A DNA stretch of 51,776 nucleotides. It comes from UBA931 sp036825435 (lineage in GTDB: Bacteria; Pseudomonadota; Gammaproteobacteria; Burkholderiales; Casimicrobiaceae). Below, in pieces: positions 1 through 8,003 of the stretch. Below the pieces are notes generated by a model that worked only from the letters and a program-made list of their open reading frames with translations, did not search any database and was not told where the DNA came from. Location of the stretch: contig DAISYG010000007.1 of NCBI GenBank assembly GCA_036825435.1, forward strand, positions 1 to 51,776, written 5' to 3'. Numbering within the stretch: position 1 is the first letter of the stretch; each line of letters begins with the position of its first letter. Made by a program: the position numbers and the translations under genes.

Positions 1-83
1 AGGTTTTTATGAGACCATTTAACCGCGTTGCGCTTCGTACTTGAATCTAGGACCTAACTCATGAATGACTTAAGGAAAATAAA

Positions 84-1007
84 ATGAAAAAAATCAAAGT
101 GGCCGTACACGGCCTGGGCAACATCGGTAAAGGCGTCATCAGCAGTTTGCAGTGTGCGCCCGATTTTGAATGTTTGGGGGTAATCCGTCGTGCGTCTTCG
201 CTGGGAACACAGGCGTTGGCATTGCAGGGCGTCCCCGATTTCGATTCGTTTGAAAAGCTGGTACAGGCGAAAGGCAAACCGGATGTGGTGGTTCTTTGTG
301 GGCCGTCACGACAAGTGCCGGAAGATGCACAATTTTATTTGAGCCAGGGCGTTTGCACGGTGGATAGCTTCGATATCCACACCGAAATTCCTGCGCTGGT
401 AGCGCAGTTGGAAAAAGCGGCGCACGCGACAGGCGCCGCATGCATTACCGCCGCTGGCTGGGATCCGGGCACCGATTCGGTGCTGCGCACACTTTTTGAA
501 GCGATGGCACCGGTCGGCACGACCTTCACCAACTTTGGTCGTGGTCGTTCCATGGGACACTCCGTAGCCGCACGAGCGATTGATGGCGTTGCCGATGCCT
601 GCTCCATCACCATTCCCATCGGAGGAGGACGGCATTCGCGTTTGGTATACGTGCTTCCGGAAACAGGGGTTTCGTTTGCCGATATCAAAAAACGTCTGGC
701 CGCTGATCCCTATTTCAGCAACGATCCGCTGGACGTGCGCGAAGTAAAAACGCCTGAAGAACTGATGGCCGTTGCCGATAATGCGCACGGCGTTCTGATG
801 GAGCGTGTCGGTGCATCCGGCCATACATCGAACCAACGTCTGACGTTTGACATGCGTATCGACAACCCGGCGTTGACAGCACAGGTGCTCGTTTCATGCG
901 CGCGCGCAATCACGCGCATGCCTTCGGGCTGCTATACCCTGATCGACATTCCGCCGGTGGCGATGTTGCCGGGTGAGCGGATGGTGCATATTGCTCGATT
1001 GGTTTGA
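84..1007 (+). CDS. ddh: meso-diaminopimelate D-dehydrogenase
   Basis: This NADPH-dependent enzyme family interconverts tetrahydrodipicolinate plus ammonia and meso-diaminopimelate in one step, the short route to lysine and peptidoglycan precursor. The 307-residue product has an N-terminal Rossmann motif GLGNIG (residues 10-15). Three blocks align with the Corynebacterium enzyme: CTVDSFDIH (91-99), GWDPGTDS (125-132) and GRGRSMGHS (152-160), the substrate-binding and dimerisation regions. It is slightly shorter than the roughly 320-residue corynebacterial protein. The ATG at 84 follows an AAGGA ribosome site at 73-77. It stands alone: the upstream 83 bases hold no recognisable gene, and a REP palindrome lies 20 bases after its stop. 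The family is patchy in Betaproteobacteria, so transfer is possible. The family call is firm; the actual reaction direction is not visible. Confidence 0.88.
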   Translation: MKKIKVAVHGLGNIGKGVISSLQCAPDFECLGVIRRASSLGTQALALQGVPDFDSFEKLVQAKGKPDVVVLCGPSRQVPEDAQFYLSQGVCTVDSFDIHTEIPALVAQLEKAAHATGAACITAAGWDPGTDSVLRTLFEAMAPVGTTFTNFGRGRSMGHSVAARAIDGVADACSITIPIGGGRHSRLVYVLPETGVSFADIKKRLAADPYFSNDPLDVREVKTPEELMAVADNAHGVLMERVGASGHTSNQRLTFDMRIDNPALTAQVLVSCARAITRMPSGCYTLIDIPPVAMLPGERMVHIARLV

Positions 1008-1027
1008 TTCATATCCAGGTTTTGTAG

Positions 1028-1047
1028 GGGCGAATAATCATTCGCCC
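1028..1047. repeat. REP-like palindrome, copy 1
   Basis: An exact 8-bp inverted repeat, GGGCGAAT and ATTCGCCC, surrounds the 4-base loop AATC. It is extended on the left by TGTAG. It is in the opposite orientation to copies 2 and 3, so with copy 3 it brackets the RAYT gene. It could also act as a transcription end between the convergent ddh and RAYT genes. Confidence 0.85.
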
Positions 1048-1086
1048 TGCGATGGTTGCGCGAAGTACGACAGATCAAAATATCCT

Positions 1087-1656
1087 TTACGACTCCTCTT
1101 GCGTATCCACATAGTCCGGGTTTTCTCTGTCCAAAGCCCATTGCAATGGGTTGTTGACGATATATTCACGGCACCGTGACAGCGAGACTTCGTCACGGAT
1201 AATATGCTCGTAATAATTGCGTTGCCAAACATCAAGAATATCGGAATTGGCACGAAACCATTTGGTCACCCCGATTTTGAAACCTCGAACAATAGAACCC
1301 AATGTTTTTGAAGTTCCGCGTGCAGAATCGGTAGTGTGGGGATGTGCAGATAAGGGCGAATGATTATTCGCCCCTACAACGAACGCATCACGGATAAACA
1401 ATACCCCATGCACATGATTTGGCATGATCACGAATGCGTCCAAATCTACATGCGAGAAATATTCAGGAATTGTTTGCCAGCATCGTTCCGCTGTCTGCCC
1501 TGCCTCGTTCAACCGCATTTCATCATCAACGATTTTCCCAAACAAACATCTGCGCTGATATGCGCAAATGGTGACAAAATATGCACCCGCCTGAGAATAG
1601 TCATAGCTCTGCAAACGGATATTGCGGCGACGGTGGTCGTCGGGAGGACGGATCAT
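1087..1656 (-). CDS. REP-associated tyrosine transposase (RAYT), IS200-like
   Basis: This is a 189-residue member of the Y1-transposase/RAYT family, single-strand DNA nucleases that act on REP palindromes. Visible marks are the HUH-type metal motif HVH (residues 81-83, within MPNHVHGV), the SIVRGFK block (121-127), the WQRNYYEHIIR segment holding the probable catalytic tyrosine (148 or 149), and the conserved C-terminal EYIVNNPLQW. Residues 96-102 (ANNHSPL) are encoded by a complete copy of the palindrome that flanks the gene, so the target repeat lies inside the reading frame. The gene sits between palindromes at 1028-1047 and 1787-1806, next to the broken tail of a second RAYT. It looks intact. 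RAYTs are usually single-copy domesticated genes rather than active insertion sequences, so mobility should not be assumed. Confidence 0.88.
   Translation of the reverse strand: MIRPPDDHRRRNIRLQSYDYSQAGAYFVTICAYQRRCLFGKIVDDEMRLNEAGQTAERCWQTIPEYFSHVDLDAFVIMPNHVHGVLFIRDAFVVGANNHSPLSAHPHTTDSARGTSKTLGSIVRGFKIGVTKWFRANSDILDVWQRNYYEHIIRDEVSLSRCREYIVNNPLQWALDRENPDYVDTQEES
1354..1373. repeat. REP-like palindrome, copy 2, inside the RAYT reading frame
   Basis: The 8-bp arms GGGCGAAT and ATTCGCCC surround the loop GATT, followed by CCTACA exactly as in copy 3. It lies in frame within the transposase gene, between its HUH motif and its tyrosine region. Confidence 0.85.
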
Positions 1657-1689
1657 GTTGTCGCGCCGACAATGTGTTCAATATCTTTC

Positions 1690-1774
1690 ATGGATTCTCT
1701 TTGCGTATCCACAAGGGTTGGGTTTGTCGGAACATCCGTTGTTCATTGCAGCGGGTTATAGATGATGTATTCAC
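1690..1774 (-). pseudogene. C-terminal remnant of a second RAYT transposase
   Basis: Read on the minus strand, this stretch gives EYIIYNPLQ, then a stop where the intact gene has Trp, then about 18 residues ending in VDTQRES. The intact neighbour ends EYIVNNPLQW...VDTQEES. Similarity continues a short way beyond the stop (AAAGATATT against AAGGATATT). Only the last 30 or so codons survive, directly upstream of the start of the whole RAYT. The remnant is in the same orientation, so this looks like a decayed tandem copy. Confidence 0.75.
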
Positions 1775-1786
1775 AAAAACAGACAA

Positions 1787-1806
1787 GGGCGAATGATTAT
1801 TCGCCC
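1787..1806. repeat. REP-like palindrome, copy 3
   Basis: It has the same GGGCGAAT and ATTCGCCC arms with loop GATT and trailing CCTACAG. It lies between the RAYT remnant and the 3' end of the giant activase gene, in inverse orientation to copy 1. Confidence 0.85.
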
Positions 1807-1863
1807 CTACAGCGCGTCACGTCAGGTATAGGTGATTCTCTCAATCTTTAGCTTGTACTCTGA

Positions 1864-4800
1864 CTACACTGAAGCCGTTTCACCAGCCGTCATCCGCTTG
1901 AGATCTGTACGTGCGTTCTGCACCATGAAGTGCAAACGGTTGAATAGATTCGCTTCGCTCGCGCCGCTGTCCAGGTCGAGGAACAGCATGTTCATCTGCG
2001 GATAAATGTCGCGCACCCGTTTTTCAATCCCTTTGGCAACCACATGGTTGGCGATGCAACCGAAGGGTTGCAGGCTTACGGCATTGGTAATATTGTTTTT
2101 GGCGAACGATACGAATTCTGCGGGGATCAGCCAGCCTTCACCGTATTGCCCGGCGATGTTGATGATTTGTTGCGCCTGCTTGGCCTCATGGTAAATATTC
2201 GGGAACGGGATGTAGTGACGAAAACCGGAAGCAATGCGGCTGAACTTGTTCAGGTAATAGCGGATACCGGCGTAAATCAGTTTGTCCATGAACGGCCAGC
2301 GCCCCGCATGTTTCAGGTTTTGTTTGACGTTGGTGCTGCTGTTGGGAAGCTCTTGCAGGAAGAAACTGGACAGCGGCGCCACCACGGGTTCAATACCCTG
2401 TTCAATCAGCCATTCGACAATATTCTTGTTGCCGATGGAGTTGTATTTCACGTAGATCTCGCCAACGATACCGATTTTCGGCACAACACGGGATGAGTCG
2501 GTGATGGCATTGAATTCTTTTGCCGCCTCCCGCAGCAAGGTATAAAAGCCGCCGATATCGCGCGTGCTGACGCAATGCGCGGCCTTCGCCGAGTAATCAT
2601 CGCGGATGCGAGCGGCGCTGCCATGGCTGATTTCACGCGGCGCAGCGGCATGGTACATCTGCCCGATGCAGTCGGCAAAAAGCACGGCAACGACGATCAG
2701 ACGAATATTGCCCTTGAATTGCAATTCAAAGCCGGGCTGGTCATTGGACGATGCGCCAATGGTTGTACCCACCGAGATCACGGGGACGTTTCCATAACCG
2801 GCATGGATCATCGCTTTCTTGATCAGGCCGAGGTAGCTCGACGCCCGGCATTGGCCACCGGTCTGCGTGATGCCAATGGCGATGTCGTCCAGATTGTATT
2901 GCCCCGATTTCAGCGCACGGATGATGTCACCAACAACCAGCGTAGCAGGGTAGCACACCTCGTTATTGGCGTATTTCAACCCATAGTCAATGGACTGTTC
3001 GTTGGCCGGTGGCAAGGTCTCCACCTTGTATCCCATCAAACCGAGTGCCGCCGGAATCAACGGGGAATAAACCTCGGAAAAAAACGGTGCCAGAATCGTA
3101 CGCCGACGATCCTCGGGCATGAAGGGCGGTGTCGTCAGCGGCGGCAGTTCTTTTTTGACGAAAGTGATGGGTTGTTCCCGGACTTCTTCCGGCTCGTCCG
3201 GCAGCGCGGGGAGGCGACGGTATTCGAGGCTCTCGACGAGCGAACGGATGCGCAAGCGCAGCGACCCCAGGTTATTGATGTCGTCCACTTTCAACAGCGT
3301 ATGGCTCTTCCCGGCGCGCCGCAGGGTATCGCCAATTTCGTCGTTCATGAACGCATCGGGGCCGCACCCAAACGAAGTAAGCTGCACGAAATGGATATGT
3401 GCGGGCGCTTGCGCAACCCAGTGCGCCGCTTTCAAAATCCGGTTCGAATACATCCACTGGTTGGTTGAGCGCGCATGACCTTCAAGATGCGCCAGTTCCT
3501 CAAAACGAACGATGTCTTCGTTGACGACATCCACACCAAACGCAGAAACCATTTCCGCAACACGATGTTGAATCAGGTTATCCGTATGGTATGGGCGGCC
3601 AGCCAGCACGATCAGAAGACGCTTGCGCTGTACGGCATTTTGGGTAATCTGCTGCGCCTTGTCGGAAAGTTCCTTGATGTATTGAAGCTGCGCTTCCTGC
3701 GCCTTGTGAAACGCCTGGGCAAAAACGGCAGCAGGAACACCGAGTTGTTTTACCAGATATTGATGACATGCTTTTTCCAGCAACGCTGCATCGTTGAAGT
3801 TGATCGACGGCGAATCAAGGGGTACGCCGTATTTGCCTTCGGGATTGATCGCACTGCGAACAACGTCCGAATAACCGGTCACGATCGGGCAGTTGAAGCT
3901 CTTGATCGCCTTTGCGTCTTCAAATCGTTCGAACACGACAAAGGGCATGAAGATGCGATCCACCTTTTTGGACAGCAGATCAAAGATATGCCCATGTACG
4001 AGTTTGGCAGGAAAACAGATATTGTCCGACATCACCGTGCCGACACCTTTTTCATAAAGCTCGAAGGTCGAACGTTCCGACAAGGTGATGCCAATACCGG
4101 ATTCCGTAAAAAGTGTGCGCCAGAACGGATAATTTTCGTAGTAATTCAACGCGCGTGGAATACCGATATTTAATCCGGCAGCACGGGTTCCGGCAATGGC
4201 GTTCTGCGCCTTTTGGGTTGGCAACACTTTGCGCGCCAGCCGGTTGTATTTGAATGGAAAGATGTTTTTCCCTGGTTTGAGCTCATCGCCGCGGTTGGAA
4301 AAATATTTTTCGCATTTGTTGCCGGAATAAAAAACATTTTGGTTGCTGAAAGTGTATTTGCGCACGGAACAGTTGTTTTCGCAGCCCGGGCAAATGCTTT
4401 CTTCGCTGTCCGACGCCAGCGGCTGGGTCAGATCGATCAATGGTCGCAACGCAACCGTCTCTCCAGCGTGACTGCGCAGCGCGTGCAGGGCGGCACCATA
4501 CGCACCCATCAATTCCGGCATGTCGGCAAACGCTACATCGCGGCCAGTGAGTTGTTCCAACGCACGCACGACGGCGTGGTTACGCATTGTGCCTCCCTGG
4601 ACAACAATGTGCGCCCCAAGTTCGTCGGGCGATTTCAGCTTCAATACCTTGTACAGGCAATTCTTGACCACCGAGTAGGCGAGGCCCGAGGCGATGTCAT
4701 TCAGTGTCGCGCCTTCGCGCAGTGATTGCTTGACTTTGGAATTCATGAACACCGTGCAACGTGTACCCAGATCGCAGGGGCTGTGCGCCGCACAGGCGGA

Positions 4801-6246
4801 AACGGCAAAGTCGGCAGCGGAATGCCCCAGGGAATTTGCAAAGCCCTCAATGAACGAGCCGCAACCCGAGGAGCATGCTTCGTTGATATCAAGGCGGACA
4901 ATCGCGCCGTTTTCGATGAAGGTCGCTTTCATGTCCTGACCACCGATGTCCAGGATGAAGCTGACTTGTGGGTTCAGCTTGTGCGCAGCAAGATAATGCG
5001 CGATGGTTTCGACCAGGCCTTTGTCAAAATTGAAAGCGGCGCGAATCAAGTCTTCGCCATAACCGGTCACTGCCGCAGTAGCGATATGCAGTGTATTTTT
5101 TCCTGCGGAAGCCGCAGCCTCCTGGAAAAGCGACAGACCTTTTTCGACGGCAGCCAGCGGATTGCCGGCATTTTTGTCGTAAAAGGTAAATATCACGTTC
5201 TCATCACTATCAACCGCAACGATTTTGGTGGTGGTGGATCCTGAATCTATGCCGAGGTAGCAGGTATCGTCTTCCATGTGCGCCAATGCCTTGCGCGGCA
5301 AGGCATGCTGCTCTTTGTCCTTTTTCCACATTAGATAATGCGTTTCGTCATCGAACAGCACGGGCAACAACGCGCCTTTGGCGGCAGAAACGATACCCCG
5401 AGTATCGGCGAAACGCTGCATCAGCTCGCTAACAGTCAGAGTCAAACGTGCGTGCTCCTTGACGATGGCACAACCGAGCGCCGGAATCAGCGCGGCGTTG
5501 TCGGGGACGGTGCATTGTTCTTCGGCAACCGCCATTGTTTTCATGCACGCCGCACGCAGCGATGGAATGAACGCCAGGGGGCCGCCACACAGCAGCAGAT
5601 TGGGTTGAATATCGCGTCCGCGCGCCAGTGTGGTGACAATCTGAATGGCGACAGCATGAAACACCGAAGCAGCAATATCGGCAGGGGCAACATTGCGCGC
5701 CAGAAGGTTTTGAATATCGGTTTTGGCAAACACGCCACAACGCGAAGCGATGGGGTGCAATTGCTGTGCCTGTTGCGCCAGTGCGTCGAGTTCGGAAACA
5801 TCAACATTCAATAGCGTCGCAACCTGATCGATGAACGCGCCCGTACCCCCAGCGCAACTACCATTCATGCGAATATCCGGCGCACGCCCCGGATCGAAAA
5901 AAATCATCTTGGCGTCTTCGCCGCCAATATCCACCAGCGTACGAATTTCCGGCATACGCTGTTTGACGACTTCAGCCGCAGCGACCACTTCCTGCAGGAA
6001 GGGAATATCGTAGGCCTCGGAAAGCCCCATACCCGCAGAGCCGGTGACTGTGAGCGCAATGCGTGCGTTGTCGCCAATCGCCTCACGCGCATTACTGAAT
6101 GCGGCATTCAAACCGGCGGCAATATCGGTATTGTGGCGGCGATACTCGGAAAAAACGATGTCGCCCGATTCAGGATGAACAATGACAATCTTCAACGTGG
6201 TTGAGCCAACGTCAAGTCCGGCATGAAATTCGGCAGTAGCGAGCAT
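1864..6246 (-). CDS. fused acyl-CoA dehydratase activase-type iron-sulfur protein, two ASKHA domains
   Basis: This 1460-residue protein fuses two BadF/BcrA-type ATPase (activator) domains to a 2-hydroxyacyl-CoA dehydratase-like part. ATPase 1 begins GLDVGSTT (10-17), with VDIGGEDAK and then NGSCAGGTGAF near 128-138. ATPase 2 begins GIDSGSTTTK near 335, with DIGGQDMK and CSSGCGSF. In activators, Cys residues of this kind hold a [4Fe-4S] cluster at the dimer interface. A Cys-rich link (CPGCENNC, then NKCEKYF) near 620-650 leads to a DUF2229-like region (NIGIPRALNYYENYPF, DNICFPAKL) and a C-terminal part with NEVCYPATL, GGQCRASSY and FGCIANHV. Known relatives drive low-potential, ATP-dependent electron transfer to difficult reductions, and some carry double-cubane clusters. 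The substrate here is unknown. The gene starts 6 bases after tetR, so it is co-transcribed and probably repressed by that regulator. It is unusual in an otherwise ordinary betaproteobacterial context. Confidence 0.85.
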   Translation of the reverse strand: MLATAEFHAGLDVGSTTLKIVIVHPESGDIVFSEYRRHNTDIAAGLNAAFSNAREAIGDNARIALTVTGSAGMGLSEAYDIPFLQEVVAAAEVVKQRMPEIRTLVDIGGEDAKMIFFDPGRAPDIRMNGSCAGGTGAFIDQVATLLNVDVSELDALAQQAQQLHPIASRCGVFAKTDIQNLLARNVAPADIAASVFHAVAIQIVTTLARGRDIQPNLLLCGGPLAFIPSLRAACMKTMAVAEEQCTVPDNAALIPALGCAIVKEHARLTLTVSELMQRFADTRGIVSAAKGALLPVLFDDETHYLMWKKDKEQHALPRKALAHMEDDTCYLGIDSGSTTTKIVAVDSDENVIFTFYDKNAGNPLAAVEKGLSLFQEAAASAGKNTLHIATAAVTGYGEDLIRAAFNFDKGLVETIAHYLAAHKLNPQVSFILDIGGQDMKATFIENGAIVRLDINEACSSGCGSFIEGFANSLGHSAADFAVSACAAHSPCDLGTRCTVFMNSKVKQSLREGATLNDIASGLAYSVVKNCLYKVLKLKSPDELGAHIVVQGGTMRNHAVVRALEQLTGRDVAFADMPELMGAYGAALHALRSHAGETVALRPLIDLTQPLASDSEESICPGCENNCSVRKYTFSNQNVFYSGNKCEKYFSNRGDELKPGKNIFPFKYNRLARKVLPTQKAQNAIAGTRAAGLNIGIPRALNYYENYPFWRTLFTESGIGITLSERSTFELYEKGVGTVMSDNICFPAKLVHGHIFDLLSKKVDRIFMPFVVFERFEDAKAIKSFNCPIVTGYSDVVRSAINPEGKYGVPLDSPSINFNDAALLEKACHQYLVKQLGVPAAVFAQAFHKAQEAQLQYIKELSDKAQQITQNAVQRKRLLIVLAGRPYHTDNLIQHRVAEMVSAFGVDVVNEDIVRFEELAHLEGHARSTNQWMYSNRILKAAHWVAQAPAHIHFVQLTSFGCGPDAFMNDEIGDTLRRAGKSHTLLKVDDINNLGSLRLRIRSLVESLEYRRLPALPDEPEEVREQPITFVKKELPPLTTPPFMPEDRRRTILAPFFSEVYSPLIPAALGLMGYKVETLPPANEQSIDYGLKYANNEVCYPATLVVGDIIRALKSGQYNLDDIAIGITQTGGQCRASSYLGLIKKAMIHAGYGNVPVISVGTTIGASSNDQPGFELQFKGNIRLIVVAVLFADCIGQMYHAAAPREISHGSAARIRDDYSAKAAHCVSTRDIGGFYTLLREAAKEFNAITDSSRVVPKIGIVGEIYVKYNSIGNKNIVEWLIEQGIEPVVAPLSSFFLQELPNSSTNVKQNLKHAGRWPFMDKLIYAGIRYYLNKFSRIASGFRHYIPFPNIYHEAKQAQQIINIAGQYGEGWLIPAEFVSFAKNNITNAVSLQPFGCIANHVVAKGIEKRVRDIYPQMNMLFLDLDSGASEANLFNRLHFMVQNARTDLKRMTAGETASV

Positions 6247-6252
6247 GATTTC

Positions 6253-6984
6253 TTATCCAGTCGTCAGACAATCAATACCTTCGGTGGCGTCGCTTTTGGC
6301 AGACGCTTTTCTCCTTTTGGGAATCCGTTCTTCAGAGCCTTCAGCTTCATTCGTGGATTCGACAAAAGATTTCGGATGTGGTTCTTTGAATAATCCACGC
6401 AGCATTTCCATGGCAATGACTTTTTGTTCACGCATGAACTGTGGAAACGCATCGGGCTCATCCTCGAAAAATACTTCGTTGAGGGCAGGGCGTGCCAGAA
6501 ACGGGAACAGCAACGGGCCATACATGCTGATAAATAGATGTGCAAGCGGGCTTTCTCCCAGTAATTCGGTTTTCATTTCGTCATGGATCTGCTGCTGGAT
6601 GCGTTGCAGTGAGCCAAAATTGGTACTGTGCGAGCGAATCAGTGCTACCAATGCCTGCGGATCGCGCTGCACTTCCATCAACATGAAATGGGGAATCAGC
6701 GGATCCTCGATGAGCAGATCAAGATACACGTCGATCACGCGTTCGATTTTGACGATCAACGGCAGGTCGGTTTCGATGATCGAACCGATACGCGGAATGA
6801 TTTCGTTGACGGTGTCGAGCAGAATGGCGCGGAAAAGTGTTTCTTTTTTCCGGTAATAGTAATGAAGAAGGGTACGACTCATCCCTGTTTCATCAGCGAT
6901 GTCCTTCATACTGGCGCCGGCAAGACCTTTTTTCAGGAAAACGACCTTGGCGGCCTGGAGAATTGCGCGCTCGGTATCAACCAT
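6253..6984 (-). CDS. TetR/AcrR-family transcriptional regulator
   Basis: This 243-residue regulator has an N-terminal helix-turn-helix (about residues 24-46, core MKDIADETGMSRTLLHYYY) typical of TetR proteins. A longer C-terminal ligand and dimerisation domain follows, ending in a basic Lys/Arg-rich tail (residues about 220-232). It is the first gene of an operon with the giant activase, only 6 bases apart. Its own promoter region carries a 9-bp inverted repeat (7006-7034) overlapping likely promoter boxes, which suggests autorepression and control of the activase by a small ligand, perhaps an acyl-CoA. The ligand is inference. Confidence 0.85.
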   Translation of the reverse strand: MVDTERAILQAAKVVFLKKGLAGASMKDIADETGMSRTLLHYYYRKKETLFRAILLDTVNEIIPRIGSIIETDLPLIVKIERVIDVYLDLLIEDPLIPHFMLMEVQRDPQALVALIRSHSTNFGSLQRIQQQIHDEMKTELLGESPLAHLFISMYGPLLFPFLARPALNEVFFEDEPDAFPQFMREQKVIAMEMLRGLFKEPHPKSFVESTNEAEGSEERIPKRRKASAKSDATEGIDCLTTG

Positions 6985-6990
6985 TCCGGA

Positions 6991-7021
6991 ATTATAACAA
7001 CAAGTTTGACACTAAAGTCAA
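6991..7021 (-). promoter_or_regulatory. probable tetR-activase promoter
   Basis: On the minus strand TATAAT (plus 6991-6996) lies 7 bases upstream of the tetR ATG, with TTGACT (plus 7016-7021) upstream of it. The gap to TATAAT is 19 bases, longer than ideal; reading GTTATA as the -10 gives 17. A leaderless or very short-leader transcript would result. The -35 box lies inside the operator. Confidence 0.5.
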
Positions 7022-7034
7022 ACGGTAGTGTCAA
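7006..7034. promoter_or_regulatory. TetR operator candidate
   Basis: Perfect 9-bp arms TTGACACTA and TAGTGTCAA are separated by 11 bases. A second, overlapping inverted repeat, TTTGAC and GTCAAA, is nested at 7005-7022. Position over the tetR promoter and symmetry fit a TetR-family binding site. Confidence 0.65.
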
Positions 7035-7168
7035 CACCCCATAAATATACTCATATCATGTTACATCTTTGAAAAATAGACCTTTGAACAGGTGGGTTTT
7101 TGTCTTTTGAATATGTGAATATGTATTGGCAGTCACATCTCCAAAGATGATTTGCTATTGATTATAAC

Positions 7169-7187
7169 GAAAACGATTATCATTTAC
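7169..7187. promoter_or_regulatory. Fur box upstream of tonB
   Basis: The 19-mer GAAAACGATTATCATTTAC matches 15 of 19 positions of the classical Fur consensus (GATAATGATWATCATTATC). It overlaps the -35 box of the tonB promoter, the normal arrangement for iron repression. Confidence 0.75.
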
Positions 7188-7211
7188 ATCAAGACAATTT
7201 TTCATTAGAAT
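7183..7211 (+). promoter_or_regulatory. sigma-70 promoter of tonB-exbB-exbD
   Basis: TTTACA (7183-7188) and TAGAAT (7206-7211) are spaced by exactly 17 bases. The Fur box covers the -35. A leader of about 70 bases would precede tonB. Confidence 0.65.
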
Positions 7212-7289
7212 GCGGTTTTGCAGACGATTGATGCGAAGAAAAAACGCAATTTTGAAACGTTGAAAAATTGAATAATTAGCATAAACATT

Positions 7290-7970
7290 ATGTTATCAGC
7301 GAATCTTAAAGTAGATTCTTTCCATGAGGCAAACCCGTTGCCGCAGCCTGCACGCTTCTTCCTGCTCGTTTCGATTACCGCGGCACATGTTGCATTGGCG
7401 TGGATGGTGTTGCAAGTTCCCGCAGTGCGTATCGCGCTGGCGGAATCCGCACCGATTTTTGTGCAGTGGGTCGCTCCCGCGCCGCCGCCTCCTGAACCAC
7501 TGGTCATCAAGCCGGTTGAGCCACCGTCAGTGATCAAAAAACGCGAACCGCCCAAGCCCAAAGCGCCGTCAGTTGTTGAAAAACCGGTTGTTCAAGAAAT
7601 GGTTGTCGAAGAGGTTGCGCCGCCCGTAGAACCGCCGCCGCAATACATCGCAGCGCCAGTTATCGCGCCTGCGGAACCCGCATTGCCGAAAACCGTTTCG
7701 ATATCGGCTGTTCGTTACCGAAAAGCGCCTGCTCCCTCGTATCCGATGGCGTCGAAGCGTTTGAAGGAAACGGGAGAAGCATTGGTGCGCGTGTTGATTG
7801 ATCAGGAAGGTATCGCGCAGCGTTGGACGATTGAACGCTCTTCGGGTTTTGAGCGTTTGGATGAAGCGGCGGTGAGCGCCATTCAGAAAGCCTCTTTTTA
7901 TCCTTATACGGAAAACGATCAGCCGTTGCCGGTGTGGGTTGTGATTCCTGTTTCTTTTAACCTGAGATAG
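7290..7970 (+). CDS. tonB: TonB energy-transducing protein
   Basis: TonB spans the periplasm and passes proton-motive energy from ExbB-ExbD to outer-membrane receptors for siderophores, haem or cobalamin. The 226-residue protein has one N-terminal membrane anchor (about residues 23-44), a Pro/Val/Glu-rich spacer (about 55-145) and a C-terminal TonB domain (about 150-226) with the typical YP (APSYP), GEALVRVLID and GFERLDEAAVSAI features. The ATG at 7290 lacks a clear ribosome site, but no better start lies before the anchor. It is first in an operon with exbB and exbD behind a Fur-box promoter. No TonB-dependent receptor gene lies in this window. Confidence 0.92.
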   Translation: MLSANLKVDSFHEANPLPQPARFFLLVSITAAHVALAWMVLQVPAVRIALAESAPIFVQWVAPAPPPPEPLVIKPVEPPSVIKKREPPKPKAPSVVEKPVVQEMVVEEVAPPVEPPPQYIAAPVIAPAEPALPKTVSISAVRYRKAPAPSYPMASKRLKETGEALVRVLIDQEGIAQRWTIERSSGFERLDEAAVSAIQKASFYPYTENDQPLPVWVVIPVSFNLR

Positions 7971-8003
7971 CGTTTAAAATGCGATCTTGCCAAGGAGTCG
8001 AAC

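Larger units (their letters stand above)
6985..7289. other. intergenic control region between divergent tetR and tonB
   Basis: These 305 bases hold no gene. The left part carries the tetR operator and promoter and the right part the Fur-controlled tonB promoter, both listed separately. The middle (about 7040-7150) is AT-rich and shows no motif I recognise. Confidence 0.7.

Noticed and set aside
1..83. The tail of an upstream gene at the left edge
   Set aside because: A TGA at 10-12 would allow it in one frame, but three codons give no evidence.
1360..1761. A 133-codon plus-strand frame opposite the RAYT gene
   Set aside because: It overlaps the well-supported transposase and has no recognisable motif.
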